From: Planctomycetota bacterium
GTDB taxonomy: Bacteria; Planctomycetota; UBA11346
Reading direction: 5' to 3'
DNA length: 24,647 nt
NCBI GenBank assembly: GCA_947440715.1
Contig: CANETI010000003.1
Span: 1-24,647, forward strand
Shown here piece by piece: positions 24,017-24,647 of the stretch. The first letter of the stretch is position 1. Each line of letters opens with the position of its first letter. A model generated the notes under the pieces. The model made no database searches and had not been told where the DNA came from. It saw only the letters and a program-made list of their open reading frames with translations. A program made the translations under genes and the position numbers.

Positions 24017-24647
24017 TTAGCGATAATAAAAAACCAACCACACGACTAACAACACCGGCGTTAGCAATGGTAGGGAATATTTCAGGAAATATCCGTGCAG
24101 GCTAGGGACTTCGACTAAGAGTTGTCCGTTGTCGTCGCGGGCTGATTCGGCGATGGCTTTAACCATTAAATTCGGGCCATTGCCGATATAGGTCATGGCA
24201 CCAAAGAAAACTGAGGCGACGGCGCAGGCTGACAATGACGAGATCACGATGGGGTCAGTAGAGTGGCCGATTTGCGCAACAGTTAATCCGAAACGGCCTT
24301 CCATGCCCGCTAAAAAGGCGATGAAGGTTGGTGCATTATCAAGTACCGCAGAGAAAATTCCGGTACCCAGATAGAAAGTCGACACGGTTAATGGGAAGCC
24401 CATGATGGAGCCAGCCTCTGCAGAACTTCGAATAAGTTCTAAGGCTGGAATCATCGTGAGGAATATACCAACGAATAAAAAACCGACTTCACGGATTGGC
24501 TCAATGGTAAAGTCGTTGATGCGTAAGCGCTCTGGATTCGCCGTTTTAAAGGCCACCACGGCGATACCCAGCATCAATAATTCACGCACAAAACTAAAAT
24601 GATGACCGTGATAATGAATGGCTGGCAACCAAGATAATTTCGCTGGA
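24017..24647 (-). CDS. NhaD/ArsB-type (citrate-transporter superfamily) ion transporter, N-terminus cut off
   Basis: About 210 C-terminal residues; the frame continues past the right edge (upstream residues read PAKLSW), so the apparent TTG start at 24628 is not real. Hydrophobic segments alternate with short loops: an amphipathic region (TIEPIREVGFLFVGIFLTMIP), a re-entrant-type VLDNAPTFIAFLAG, and GNGPNLMVKAIAESA. The DNAPT and GN-PN pairs are hallmarks of the ion-transporter superfamily that includes the NhaD Na+/H+ antiporters and ArsB. An Na+/H+ antiporter is the likely function, but the ion cannot be proved from this half. Convergent with PDZ protein 2, 33 bases from its stop. Inner membrane. 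Confidence 0.85.
   Translation of the reverse strand, partial: PAKLSWLPAIHYHGHHFSFVRELLMLGIAVVAFKTANPERLRINDFTIEPIREVGFLFVGIFLTMIPALELIRSSAEAGSIMGFPLTVSTFYLGTGIFSAVLDNAPTFIAFLAGMEGRFGLTVAQIGHSTDPIVISSLSACAVASVFFGAMTYIGNGPNLMVKAIAESARDDNGQLLVEVPSLHGYFLKYSLPLLTPVLLVVWLVFYYR

Overview
This 24.6 kb window looks like an ordinary chromosomal stretch of a Gram-negative bacterium, most plausibly from the PVC group (Planctomycetota/Verrucomicrobiota and relatives). The evidence is a lipid A/LpxL-type acyltransferase, a Tat-exported PhoX phosphatase, signal-peptide-bearing PDZ proteins, and two exported alpha/beta hydrolases, one of them of a multi-domain type I associate with planctomycetes and verrucomicrobia. 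Base composition is moderate, and most genes use TTA leucine codons heavily. The phylum is an inference: there is no rRNA gene or other decisive marker here. I see no tRNA, CRISPR array, transposase, phage gene or replication origin.

Layout. 1-4.9 kb, mostly + strand: the tail of an unknown gene, a nucleotidyltransferase-fold protein, a small membrane protein (- strand), an LsrG-like monooxygenase-fold protein translationally coupled to an MFS transporter, a small membrane-anchored protein, and the ribosome-associated GTPase HflX. 4.9-9.5 kb: a membrane-anchored unknown and a large exported hydrolase on the - strand, then a 423-nt divergent gap, an acetyl-xylan-esterase-like exported hydrolase and a 27-codon membrane-peptide ORF on the + strand. 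9.6-13.2 kb: two overlapping ABC exporter half-transporters whose motifs predict a heterodimer with one degenerate and one canonical ATP site. 13.2-18.6 kb, all - strand: HIT protein, MazG-like protein, lipid A-type acyltransferase, HemE, HemY-type protoporphyrinogen oxidase and a bicupin, packed closely enough to be one transcription unit. 18.9-24.0 kb, + strand: a 3-hydroxyisobutyrate-dehydrogenase-family enzyme with an elaborate hairpin/terminator region behind it, then PhoX followed by two exported PDZ/coiled-coil proteins. The right edge cuts a - strand NhaD/ArsB-type ion transporter.

The most unusual parts are non-coding. An 8-bp-period family of TCCGGA repeats occurs at four places, all in or at the edge of gene gaps of the - strand cluster. 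One pair forms a 193-bp inverted-arm element enclosing a terminator-like hairpin. A three-hairpin region follows the dehydrogenase gene, and four 10-bp-spaced TTACA repeats lie upstream of phoX, a plausible phosphate-regulator site. On the protein side, the exporter pair with complementary motif decay, the phoX-PDZ-PDZ group and the short peptide gene merit attention.
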